Assembly (NCBI GenBank): GCA_004154925.1
Contig: QJNS01000152.1
Span: forward strand, 1 to 64,000
Direction of reading: 5' to 3'
DNA from: Monosporascus cannonballus
Lineage: Eukaryota > Ascomycota > Sordariomycetes > Xylariales
DNA: 64,000 bases
Position numbers and translations under genes: made by a program. The notes beneath the pieces were generated by a model. The model saw only the letters and a list, made by a program, of their open reading frames with translations. It did no database searches and was not told the origin of the DNA. Shown here in pieces: positions 38,301-49,799 of the stretch (its first letter is position 1; each line of letters opens with the position of its first letter).

Positions 38301-40122
38301 CGATATTAAACGTCAATAAACTGTTTGACATATTAACGCCGACATTTATAAAATATAATATTAAGAAAAAATTATTTTCGAATTACTTTTCTTAATAATT
38401 TCCTTATTTAATCCGCTGATATTTAGGTTAGCATAACCTGACTTTTTGGAAAAATTTATTACGTTTATTAAAACGATTAAAAATAGATTTTTATTTTAAA
38501 AAGAGAGTAAATTTTAATTTTAATAATTTAACAAGTAATAATTAACGATTTTATATATTTTTTAAAAGGTTACTATATTTAAAACTATTAACGTATGCTG
38601 TAGTAAATGATTTGTTTTTTTAATTAATTTTTTTATAATTTTCTTTCATCGTATTTTAAAAACCGTATAAATTTAGTATTAAGTCGTTAAAACATTTTAA
38701 ATATCGTGTCCCTAATTAGTTATATTATTTTCTCGAAAAAGGGTAAATTTAACTATGTTAACTTTCGGTGTTATATCGTCGCAGGAGACATCTACCTTTA
38801 TACAGATAATGTCATGGACAACTGAACATTATTAATGTCTTATAGGACAGATCTGTTACGGCTGCACCATACCGCTACACCACTAGGGCAAGAGATTGGT
38901 GGAATGATCGCAATTGTGGCAATCATCCTGCTGCTTACAGTCGTATATTTACTGAAGCCTGTACGGTACCTCCAAACTGTAACACTCTGCCCTACCTTCT
39001 AATGACTAGGTCTCCAAGTGTTACAGAAACAGGAGTTCATGTCTCGAAGAAACCTATCTTTAAGACCTAGTACGAGCCTCTTACGGCTAAACTCCGGCCA
39101 GAGAAGTTTAGCATTTTTACTGGTTTTATTATTTTAGTTAACTCAAGCGATCCGAGACCAGAATATATAAATTATATACATTCATCTTATAGGTATTTGA
39201 ATTGAAAAAAATATTTGACAAATTATTTTTAGTATAAATAAAATAAACTTATTTTGGTTTTGAATGATGAATTATGCTTTTAAATAAAATAAATCTTTTA
39301 AATTAAAACAAAGATCTCTATACTTGTTTATATAACGAATTATTATATTATTTTATGTTTTATTATTCCTGTTACATTAAAGTCTTGTTCAAATATTACT
39401 TAGATTTTATAGTAAATATATAATAAATATATTACATTTCAATATTTCTAAATTGGTAACCGATAAATAATTTTGTATGTATTTAAATATACGTTTATTT
39501 AAAGTTTAGAAAGTTTAATTTAGAATCACAATTATATACAAATAATAAAGCTAATTTTCGTAGATAATTAAAAGAGAATTAATAATTAAATTAAGTCTTT
39601 TTTACGAAAAGAGTATTCCAGTTAATTAATAAAACCGTATTTTCTTTCATGTGATTTTAATATCTTTGAACAATAACTTAACTATATGAAAAGATTATTA
39701 AGATTTAAGAATTTAAGGTAAAAGAATTTATGAAAACAGGGAGAAAACTAAAGCTAAATAAAGAAAGGCAAGAATACTAATCTTTAACGAAAAGCTATAT
39801 ATTTTAAAAGTAAAAGTCGACATGAAAAACGCGGTTAAATTTGTGTAATATAAAAAACCTCAATTTATTATTATTTAATATAAATTCAAAATAAAAAATT
39901 ACTATGTTATTGTTTATTTATTACATAATATCAAATATTGAAAGTTATAAAATGATTTTTCTTCAACTTTATAATAATCTTATAAAGTTAAAAAGATTTT
40001 CAAATTAATTTAAATTTTATTTAAATCTTGTTAAACGAAACCTATTTAAAAATGATAATAGTTCCGTAGTTGGTTATGGGAAAAGCCTTTTTATAATTCG
40101 AACCTATTATAAACATTATTTA
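35390..40122. other. AT-rich stretch without recognisable genes
   Basis: About 4.7 kb of AT-rich sequence between C and D. No alignable LTR or pol motif was seen on either strand. The texture differs from the retroelements (fewer CG dinucleotides near 39200-40100). It may be very old RIP-mutated repeat or AT-rich spacer. A GC-normal island is at about 38770-39160. Confidence 0.55.
38854..38984. repeat. GC-normal LTR-like block with TGTTAC/GTAACA ends
   Basis: A 131-base block with perfect inverted ends TGTTAC and GTAACA inside a GC-normal island (about 38770-39160). It shares a CTACACCACTA motif with 21266-21389. The flanks (AGATC and CTCTG) do not form a target duplication. A solo LTR of a third family is possible. 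Confidence 0.3.
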
Positions 40123-40526
40123 TGTGACGGCTATGCGGTTTAACCAACTATTAAACCTTAGTCGTACGGGTTTATATTAACAGGAGTATCGTAGGAATCT
40201 GAACAATAAAATAACTTAATCACGTTTCTTAAGGCCAAGAAAACAGAAAGGTTTTGCAAATAATTAATATTAATAAATGTTGCAAGCTGAAATTATCTAA
40301 ACTATAAAAATAATAAACGTATATATTTTGATTCCTTTATTACTGTTTATTTCTATTTAGCAAAGCTTTGCTAAACGGTTACTCAATGCTATTTAATCGT
40401 ATTTAATCGTGCTTAATCGTATTCAATTAAAACCCGTTAAATACTAATTACGTAACTTTGTATTAACGTAACTTCGTAATCTTGGCTGGACCGTTTTCGC
40501 AGGCCCAGCTGGCTTAAATCGTAACA
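40123..40526 (-). repeat. 3' LTR of element D (404 bases)
   Basis: Plus-strand start TGTGACGGCTATGCGG, end ATCGTAACA. Includes repeats of TTTAATCGT/TTAATCGT (about 40393-40425) and the CAGGCCCAGCTGGC block of the C/D subfamily. Confidence 0.92.
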
Positions 40527-40596
40527 CGATTTCCCTTTTCCCTAAATCTTGCCTTCAAAATTTTTTTTTTCTTTTAATAAGCCTTTTTCCACCCAG

Positions 40597-41181
40597 ATAT
40601 TGGCCCGTATCATTAAAAATTGTCGTCAGGTTCTTTCGTCTATTATACGACGTCAAAATCTGCTTTTTATCTTTGACGATTTTAGTTTTGAAATTATATC
40701 GTATTCCTTATGCTTTTCTAAAAGTTAAAAATACGAAATGATAGGAAATATTCCCAAATGTAAGCCATATGTTAAACGTAATTATCTTTATAATAATAAT
40801 AACGTTTCCTTATTTTTCTCAAGAAATATTCGTACCGAAAATTACCATTTAAAACGCGAAAAAGTGGTTACAGAAAAGCGTTTCCTGGAACTGCAAAAAC
40901 GCTATTAGCAAAAAATAAACAAGGCCATTGCGTAATTAATTCGTTTTCGAAAACAAAAAGCGTTTTTTCGTTCGAAAGAAATTAAAATGGTATAATAAGA
41001 ATTATAATCGTTAAAAAAGTTGGAAAAGCAGGAAGGTTAGGAATAAGTTAACGCCGAAACTTCCTTAACCGCTTTAACTCCTTCCTTTAAACTGCCTAAC
41101 GTTACCTGGCCGCTGGAAAACGTTAATTAGGACATAATTATTTCCGGTGGTTCCGTCGCTGTTAGTAAAATTTTTCAATAA
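40597..41181 (+). pseudogene. Antisense Cys-cluster/coiled-coil gene of element D
   Basis: A single plus-strand frame of 195 codons from an ATA (the C copy has ATG at this place, so the start is RIP-lost) to TAA at 41179-41181, three bases short of the complementary pol stop (41185-41187). Residues 36-65 read Y-x2-C-x6-Y-x8-C-x2-Y-x6-Y, the exact Zn(II)2Cys6 spacing with Tyr in place of four Cys. A Lys/Glu/Leu-rich helical stretch follows (about 75-150) with RFRKQK at 116-121, then a C-terminal NVN-stop-D matching NWD in C. Nine internal stops, all TAA or TAG. It starts 70 bases from the 3' LTR. Not recognised as a named family; function unknown. Confidence 0.68.
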
Positions 41182-41184
41182 GTA

Positions 41185-44100
41185 TTAGGCGCCAATAAAG
41201 TTTTTGGCAGGTTCCCAGGTATTTTCGGAATCCGGGTACTTTTTCCATTTAATCAGGTACTGGGTAAGTCCGTTTTGTTTCCGTATATCGAAAATCTTTT
41301 TCATTTCGTATGCCCGTTCGTCTTTTACCTTTATATCGTTTTGTACCGTATATACCTTGATTATATCCGCTGCTGATTTAAGTAAAAGAATATAGAAAAT
41401 TGGATAAAATTTAACTTTTGGTAAAATTTCTAATTAATAATTATTTTCTAAAACTTTCTTAATAATTTTATACGGACCGATATATTTAAAATCGAAATTT
41501 TTGTTAAGTTATTTCGTTTAAATATTTTTAGTAATAAGGAAAACCATTTTTCCTTTTTCGAAAGTTAATTCTTTCAACGTTTTCTAATTATAATACTTAT
41601 TTATTTAATTTCGTACGAATTTTAAGTCCATTTCTATTTTTTAATATAATTACCGTAATTGTTTTAATATAAAAATACTTTAATATTAATTGGATTATCG
41701 TTACGTATCTTTTTATAAACTTCTGGAATAAATTCAAAATTTGCGTTTATAAATATTATTTTTAAGTTTTCATAATAGCTAATATTATAAGTTAATTATA
41801 CGATTAATATTTTTTTAATTTAGTTATTTTATTTATAATTAATATAATATCGTAAATAAATTTCTAAGGTTTAATTTATCCGTTTTATTTATTTATCCGC
41901 CTATAATTTAAATATGCTAAATAACTTATGATGTAAACCGATTTATGTTTTTAAATTTTGCCAAAACTTAAATATAAATATCGATTCTTTATTTAAAATA
42001 ATTTTTATTAGTAATCCGTATATGCTAAAAATGTATATGAAAAAAATGTATGTTATAGATTTGGCGTTTGAATTTTCGTAATATACTAAAAAATAGGAAA
42101 ATTTCGTAAATTGATTAACGATTACGAAAATACTATCGTAATATATTCCTATAATTGAATTTGTTTAATATAGGAAGTTTGATAATAAAATCGAATGTAA
42201 TTAAATATTATGGTCGTTTTGTAATTAATAATGGCTGTAATTTTCCGTATGGCTTATATCGTCGAGTCTTTTCTTTGGCGCAAATATCGTATTGCCGTAT
42301 GATTTTTTGTACCGTTAATTTTATTTTAAAAAAGAAATATGTATGTTAAAGTCGTTCTAAGGTTTTGTGGATTTCGAAATATTTATATAGTTAATATTTA
42401 TAAATTTTTCGTATTAAATCCTTTTAATATTTCTTTGTAATTCGTATTTTATCCGATTTTTAATTTTTTGGAAAATTATTGTTATATTATTAAATCTTTT
42501 GGTATATATCAAAAATTATTATCTAAATTGTTATAATTTATCGTAAGCGTAAATATCTTTTTTTCATAATATCGAAAATTATATAATTAACTTTAATTAA
42601 TTTGTTTTAAGGTTTGGTCGCCTGCGTAAAGTATTTGTTTTACCATTTTTTAAGTTTTTTTATAGATAATAACGAAATCTAAATTCGTTCATTCTTTTAC
42701 GTAACGGAATTATTATTTTATAAGTTTCTTGGTCGTAATAAATTGGGTAAAATTTCGATAATCCGTATAAACCTTAACTTAATATAAATTATTTTAGAAA
42801 ATATTTAAATTTTCGAAATGCCATAATAATGGCCATAAATTTTGCATTTGGAATACCGTAATTAAATTCGTTATTTTTTACTATATACAAAAAAAATATC
42901 ATAAAATGTAATTTACTTTAATTAATTCGTTATTTAATTATTACGCCTAATACGTAATTCAAAATACCCGTTTTTATATTAACAAAACGGTTTAAATTAT
43001 ATTAAATTAATATTAATTTGCTAATAATTGTATCCTTAATATTCTAAGATATGTTTTCCGTATTTGGCGTTTATTTAAATTTTTTTTATTTTTTTCGTAT
43101 ACTTTATTAAAAATATAATTATTTTATTAAAATTTCGAATAAATTTCCTGTACTAATTAGCGAACATAAAAAATACTTATACCTTTTTACTTATTACTAA
43201 TATCTGCTATTTTGTAATTATAATAATTCTTTTAAGGTTTATTTTAATATATCCTTAGATAATAATATATTTCAAATATTTTACTTCCTATTTATACAAT
43301 TAATTTCTTTTACGTTAATAAATAACTTTACATTTTATAAAGCCTAAAAAACTTTATAAACGTATTTTACGTATATTCTTTTTGTGTCTAAAAAATAAGA
43401 ATATTGTTAAAATAATACACAACGAAAATATCGAAATATTTTCGTAATACATAATTTACTATCCGTTAAAAAGTTATTAACACGTTCGTAAATCCCATTA
43501 ATATAACCAAATATTCAAATAATCTATATTTCGTCTTAAAGGTCATTTTTATTAGTATTCGTTTTTAATTTTGATAAAATTATATTTATCTCTAATATCA
43601 AATATTATAAATTATTTAATTCCCTAAAGTTAGTTTTTTATTTCCGTAATCAAAAATAATAATATTTAATCTTAATAATAACGTTATTTAATTATCGATA
43701 ATTAATTATAAATCGCAATTTTTCATTTTTTTCTAATACGAAGAATATCGGATATCCTATTAATAACTTCGAAAATCAAATTTATCCTTTTTATAATTAA
43801 TCTTTTAGGTATTTTTTAAAAATACGTAATTCGTTTCCGTTAATGTTATAAATAAGGTAAAACTTTATGGAAAATCCGTTTTTAAAAATTATTTCTTAAT
43901 TTTATTTGGTATATTCCGGTAATTTCGTATCAAATTTGTATTTAAAATATTACTTATATTTATAATACTATAATCACATGTTAATTAAATTTTCTAACTT
44001 TTAGAGCTATTATTCTTATTATTTTAAATTATTATTTAGTTACTTTAATTTCGTTTTAATAATAATAACGATATGTCGTATTGTTTTAATATTAGTTTTT

Positions 44101-46468
44101 TTTTATGCTTTATTCTTTTAAATAATAAGATTTTTGTTGTATCTTTATATTTACATTTATCGCTATTATCGATCAAATATTAAAATCTTAATTTGTTTTC
44201 TTTTATTTATTAATAAGATATAAGGCGAATTTTATTTAACTAATCCTACCATTAATAAAAATTCCGTATTAACGTATCCATAATAATCTTAAGATTATAT
44301 TTTAATTTTTAAATAAAACGATATCGAAATTAACTATTTGGTATCGCTTTTAAACAAAAATTTCGAAATAATTAATTTCGCATATAAATCTTCCGTTATT
44401 ATAAGCAAATTCTTAATTTTCGGCATTTATTATTATATAAGGTTTTAACTTATATTTACATAAAAATTTAAATTTATTAATTATATCCGGTACAATGTAA
44501 TTTTAACCTAAAGTTCCGTAATTTACCATTACGATATATTAACACATTCCGATTCGTGTTTCTAAAATAATAATGTTATTAAAGTTTTTTATCGTTACAT
44601 TTAAAACCTTTTTTAGAAATTCCCTTTAATTCCTGTAGGTTTTCTTATTTTGAGGCTTTTTTATAAGTAACCTTTTTCTTTTAAGTCCAACTTAAATTTG
44701 TCGAATTTTACTTATATTTCTTCGATTAATACATTAAATTACTATATTTATCGTTATTACCAGCATATTATTTCTTCGAACTTTATTAGTTATTCTTAGT
44801 TTTGTTATAATTCCTTTTCCTATTAAATAAATTGTTCTTTTATATTTACGATTACATCCTATTATGCATTATATTAATCATTGTTTTAAAAAATCTCTTA
44901 TAAACTAACCTATTTTTTAATACCTTTTTTTTAAAGATCTATAATAAATACTAATTAAAATTGGAAATCCGTAATAACTTTCTAATAGTACCTTTTTATC
45001 GTACGCTAAATCAACTCCTTTTCCGTTTAATAATTATACCATATAAAATAACAAAAAGGGTTTTTTTACGAGTATTACCTTTTTTCGAGCCAGCTTTTTA
45101 TTTCGGCTAATTACTGGATATTTCCTAGGGCTATAATTCGAAAATATCGATACCATTACTTATCGTTTTTGTTATCTCCGGTACGGTTTAAAAAAATAAA
45201 TTTTTCATAATATATACGGATAATTCGTTCGTAAATATGCTACTTTAATTTTTCGAAATCGGGATATTTTTATCGTCGACAGTATATAGCATATATTTTG
45301 CCGTGTTAATCAAGGGTTCCGAGATAAACTTCTTTTATCTAGTTCTGGCACATATATAATTATTCTTATAATACTTCTTGCTACATTTGCAATACTTATT
45401 AGGCCAGCTTTTTAACTTTTGCATTTTTCGTCGAATTTTCTATCGTAATAATCCTTATTAAACTTTTTGCCATAAATGACCTAATATATATTTAGGCTAA
45501 ATCATATTAGTAAACTTACCTCTCTCCTTTTGATTTTCTTTGAATTATCTCTTAAATACAGATTTCCAATTATTTTAACGGGGCTTCTTAAATATTTTAT
45601 ACCATAATACCTTATATCCTATCTTATTGCTATTATAATACTTAATCTGGCTTTAATTCTTTCTATAAGTAACTCCTAATTCCATAAATCCTGGTTCCGT
45701 ACTGTAAAAAGTGTTATTACGTCAAAAAACGCTGATATTAACCATATATTGGGGTTTACTATCATTCTTTCCTTTAATACTTTTAATATGGCATACGTAT
45801 TATCGATCGTTAATCTTAATTATTATAACAATATAATTTAACAAATAACCTGGCTAATTAAGCCTAAAAAACTCCTTAAATATTCCCCCTTTTAGGCCGC
45901 CGAAAAACTTAATTATTTATATTCCTTACCCCCAATTTAACTTAGCTACTAGCTAAATTAACGTACTGCCGTAACTAGATATTACTTCTTTTTATCGTAA
46001 ATATTAAATTTGTATTTCGGCACTTATTTTCTTATTTATTATTCCGAAAACCTTTATTAATACTTGCTTAAATTATTCGTAGTTGCTATAAATTCGTATT
46101 ATTTTTGGGTTTCGTTTTTCGACTAGCAAAATAATATATTTTCTTATAACGGATCTAAACCAAATAACCGTATTTCCGGTAAACCGCCCGACTGCGAATT
46201 CGATTCGTACAATACAAGTAATAAGTCGAATTGGAAAATACCCGAAATATGCCCGGTATTAAATCAAAAATAATTATAATTTAGTTAAGGTTCCGTCGAA
46301 GAATTCTGGCTTATAAAGCTTAAAAACCTTTTCTGGTTCTTTAGTAAAATTTAGCTGGATAACCTGGCTTATTCGAAAAGGCTTCCCAATTTCGGGAACC
46401 TTTTTTTTCCTTAAGCTTCTTATAAACGGCTTAAAAAAATATCGTAAAATCATTATTATCTCTTTCAA
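41185..46468 (-). pseudogene. Element D gag-pol remnant
   Basis: Minus strand. The gag start is visible as an open frame at 46274-46468 that contains a PEFFDGT stretch typical of retrotransposon Gag. A CCHC-like knuckle lies near complement 45610-45660. The reverse transcriptase box at complement 43403-43414 reads YFNN, so both catalytic Asp are lost. The chromodomain at complement 41185-41337 is well kept, with YLIKWKKYPDSENTWEPAKN and no stop over about 50 codons, ending GA then TAA. Most of the rest is broken by TAA and TAG. Confidence 0.85.
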
Positions 46469-46680
46469 GTTAAAAGATACGTTCGTTTATGACATCTAGT
46501 GGTCGAAAAACTTCTTCGCAAAAAAAAACAAAATTTCTTCTTTTCCTCCTCGGATTCCATTCAAACATCCGAGTAATTAAGGACCTGATAAATAAGCTAT
46601 TCGGGCTGCTTGCTAATAAATATAACGTTAATCGGTATTACTCAAAATCTAACAATATTATTAAACAAAAACTTACAATG

Positions 46681-47084
46681 TATAAGGGTTATACTGTTTA
46701 ACTAATTATTAAACCGTAATCGTACGAATTTATATTAACAGAAATATCGTAAAAATCTGAACAATAAAATAACTTAATTATATTTCTTAATACCAAGGGA
46801 ACAAAACCGTTTTACAAACGATTAATATTAATAAATATTATAAGCTAAAGTTATCTAAATTATGGAAATAATAAACGTATATATCTTAATTCCTTTATTA
46901 CTGCTTATCTTTGTTTAGCAAAACTTTGCTAAACGGTTATTCAATACTGCTTAATCGTGCTTAATCGTGCTCAGTCGTGCTCAGTTAAGACCCGCTAAAC
47001 ACTGATTACGTGACCTTGCACTAACGTAACTTCGTGATCTTGGCTGGACCGTTTTCGCAGGCCCAGCTGGCTTGAGTTGTAACA
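46681..47084 (-). repeat. 5' LTR of element D (404 bases)
   Basis: Plus-strand start TATAAGGG (RIP form of TGTGACGG), end GAGTTGTAACA. Same length as the partner LTR. Less mutated over 46960-47080 than the left LTR. Confidence 0.92.
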
Positions 47085-47789
47085 TATACTTTTTAAATCA
47101 TAAGGTCGGAAAGGTATACCTCCGAAAAAGGTATTCCCATATCTAAGAGTTCATATTAAACGCAAAGCATCGGAAAGTAACATAAACATCCTTACGATAT
47201 AACCTTTTAATTCCATTTTAATTCGGGATATAAATAACAAAACCTAAGGTATTTTGACCATCGGGGGTTTTTAATATATCGATACTTATCGTCTAATTCG
47301 GTAAATGTTCTTTCGTTTTATCCGGGCCCAAAGTTATTATTTTTTTTAGCTTGAAAATAAATAAAACAATTGTCCTGATAATAAGCAATAAAATGCAACA
47401 AGTCGTAAAGTTTTACCGATAACGTCTTTTGATAAATAATACATTCTGGGAACTTGCAAAGCTCCGGGAACAATTATCTATAGTTATTAATATCTGGCCG
47501 AAACTGGCCGTCCTTTATATACATTTCATACTTCTGGGAATTAAGGTGGCACTAGCATCCTAGCCCTGTGGTTATCTTAGAAACCATTTATCCTAAATAG
47601 TACTTGCAAGCTCTAACCTTAAAATCCTAATAAATAGAACAATTCTCGTACTTTAAGTTGTTATTCTAGATTTGAATAATTATGGCGATAATAAATTCTA
47701 ATTTAAAAAAATCGAATTAATTTTTTTCTTTTCCTTTTCTATTTTATTATCTATTTATTATTCAGTTATTTTAACTTTTTTCTAGAGTT

Positions 47790-48346
47790 AAGGAATTCTT
47801 CCTTTTTTAAGGTTTCTTTTAGCGGAAAAGCAATATTCGTTCTTAAAATGCCTTTTTTGTTATAGTTAAAACATTTTACTTTGAACCTGTCTTTCTTAGG
47901 CTTCTTTAAAGCAGACTCGCTTTTTTCTAAAACTTGTCCTTATCCTTTTTAATTCGGCTACTAAATCTTTTATCGTTATTTCGTCTGTCGGTCTCTTTTT
48001 TCTTAAAGTACCGATTAAAAGTACGTCGGTCGGTAATAATAACCTTATTTACATATTTTGTAAAAAATCCTATCTTAAATTCCGTATATAGTTCGTTTTT
48101 AACCTAAAACTTTAAGCCACTATAACAAAAATAAAACAATATATTTTTTAACATATTTAAAATAATTGCCAAGCGATTAAACTTAATCGTATATTCGGAT
48201 ATTAACTTGGTTTGATGAAAAAAAAATTATTTAATTACATATTATTCCTTATTTGGATTTTCGAATAAAATTGGTATTTTTTTTCGAAATATTGATATTT
48301 ATTAAAAATGTAATTAATTATATCCGAAAATTCTTTAGGGTAATTC
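47790..48346 (-). pseudogene. C-terminal part of an older gag split by element G
   Basis: Minus-strand frames continue the gag from 55740-56142 on the other side of G: a (Y)FEKK-type segment next to the break, a LAIILNML segment near 48150-48180, and a CCHC-type knuckle near complement 47830-47873 where the first Cys is intact and the second reads Tyr. One or more frameshifts occur. The gag family is Ty3/gypsy-like; the rest of that element is not found. Confidence 0.5.
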
Positions 48347-48552
48347 TGTAAGATAATGGATAGCTATGGGCTGGGTGAGGTGATCTCCGACCAGTCGTAA
48401 AGCAGATTCCAAAAAGTAAATGTATTGGGTTATTTCCATCTGGCGTTTCCTATTAGCTGCTAGATAATAAATTTATACTAATAAGTAGGTTAGTAGCTAA
48501 TCGGTAGCTGGTTGGTTACCAGCCTTATCCTTATAAAGGTTATATTTTTACA
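48347..48552 (-). repeat. 3' LTR of element G (206 bases)
   Basis: Plus-strand start TGTAAGATAATGG, end ATTTTTACA (RIP form of ATTCTCACA). Matches the F LTRs in reverse complement. Confidence 0.9.
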
Positions 48553-48716
48553 ATTATTCCCCTTTTTTAAGTTATTAATTCCTAATAATATTATTATTAA
48601 TTTGATATAACGCGTTTTGTAAATCTGATTACGTATGTTTACCGATAATTTACCGTTATATTATGTTAAAAATAGTTGCCGTAATAATTAATATATATTA
48701 TATTACGTAATTAATT

Positions 48717-48932
48717 ATGTTCCGCCTAATTCCTTATTATAATCCGTTTTTAACCCCACCTTATTTACCTTTTTTTTCCCTTTCGCGCCTATATTTCCAT
48801 TCTTTTTATATATACGTTTTATTCGGTTTTCCTTTTTCTTTATTTTTATTTCGCCTTTTCTGTTTATTCTGCGTATTATTTCCGTTCATTATATTTTTTT
48901 TCGTAAAAAATTCCAAAAAAATAATACTTTAA
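48717..48932 (+). pseudogene. Antisense frame near the 3' LTR of element G
   Basis: An open plus-strand frame of 71 codons, homologous to the antisense frame of F (20265-20591). Reading on through TAA codons, it continues to about 49260 with a KPYYIYVI match and later an ESINEFEK segment whose counterpart in F reads ESIDEFEK. Rich in Phe, Leu and Pro at the start. It could be a second kind of antisense gene, or a shadow of sense coding. Function unknown. Confidence 0.35.
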
Positions 48933-49799
48933 TATTAAGAAAAATTGGGATTTTTATAACATTATCCTTTCGACGCCGATAGTAAAATAAATATTAATCG
49001 CATTACGGATGGTGATAAACCGTATTATATTTACGTAATATAATATTATTTCGATTACCGTACGGTTTATGTTCAGGTTCCGGACGCCTTAAATTACGTT
49101 ATAATTAAATATTATTATAAAATTTCTTACGCGGTAAATAATTATTCTTAATATTATTAATATCGTTATTTGCTTTCCGTTTAAATTTTAATTGTTTTTA
49201 AAAATACCGCCCAAATGGTTTTTTAATTCGGTACCGATAATTAGGAGTTAATTAACGAATTTGAAAAAGTTCGTATTACGAATATTTAATACGAATATTC
49301 CGACATAATTACGGTCGGTCGTTAACTTAACGTCTATTGCAAAGCCGAATTCGCCTTTAACGTTATTATTACTAAAAAATATTATTTTCTTAATATAATT
49401 AAAATTAATTTTTAATCGTCCGTTATAATTACGGAAATCTAATTTTAATGCCGTTTTATAAGTTTACAAATTTAGGTTTTTTTTATAAATATTACGGTTT
49501 TCTTTTTATTATTCCGTAGTTAATTTCCGATTAAGTATAGTTTTAAGGTATTTCTATAAGTAAGGCGATTTTCGAAAACCGTTATGCCGTTATGTTTTCT
49601 GCTTATTAATATTTTCCGCCTGTTTTTTAACGTTTTAACGAAATTTTAATACTTATTAAGAATTATAATTAAAAAACGGTTTAGCTCGATAAGGCTGTTA
49701 TTAAACTCAAATATATTAAGCGTTTTAAAAATGGCGCCTTATTTCTGATTAATAATAAATTATATTCCTGTTATTTAAGTTTTGTTTTTCGTAAGAAAT

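Larger units (their letters stand above)
40123..47084 (-). mobile_element. Element D: Ty3/gypsy chromovirus, minus strand
   Basis: A 6,962-base element with two 404-base LTRs (40123-40526 and 46681-47084) of the element-C subfamily. It reads on the minus strand: gag near 46,470 to the chromodomain end at 41185. A purine tract (AGGGAAAAGGGAAATCG in sense) sits next to the 3' LTR. The flanks ATTTA (40118-40122) and TATAC (47085-47089) do not match, so no target duplication is visible. Confidence 0.9.

Noticed and set aside
38854..38984. Possible tRNA gene on the reverse strand
   Set aside because: Only a 5'-half resemblance; no acceptor stem, anticodon arm or T arm can be drawn.
41204..41395. 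Open plus frame of 63 codons
   Set aside because: Exact complement of the chromodomain of element D, which is clearly coding on the minus strand.
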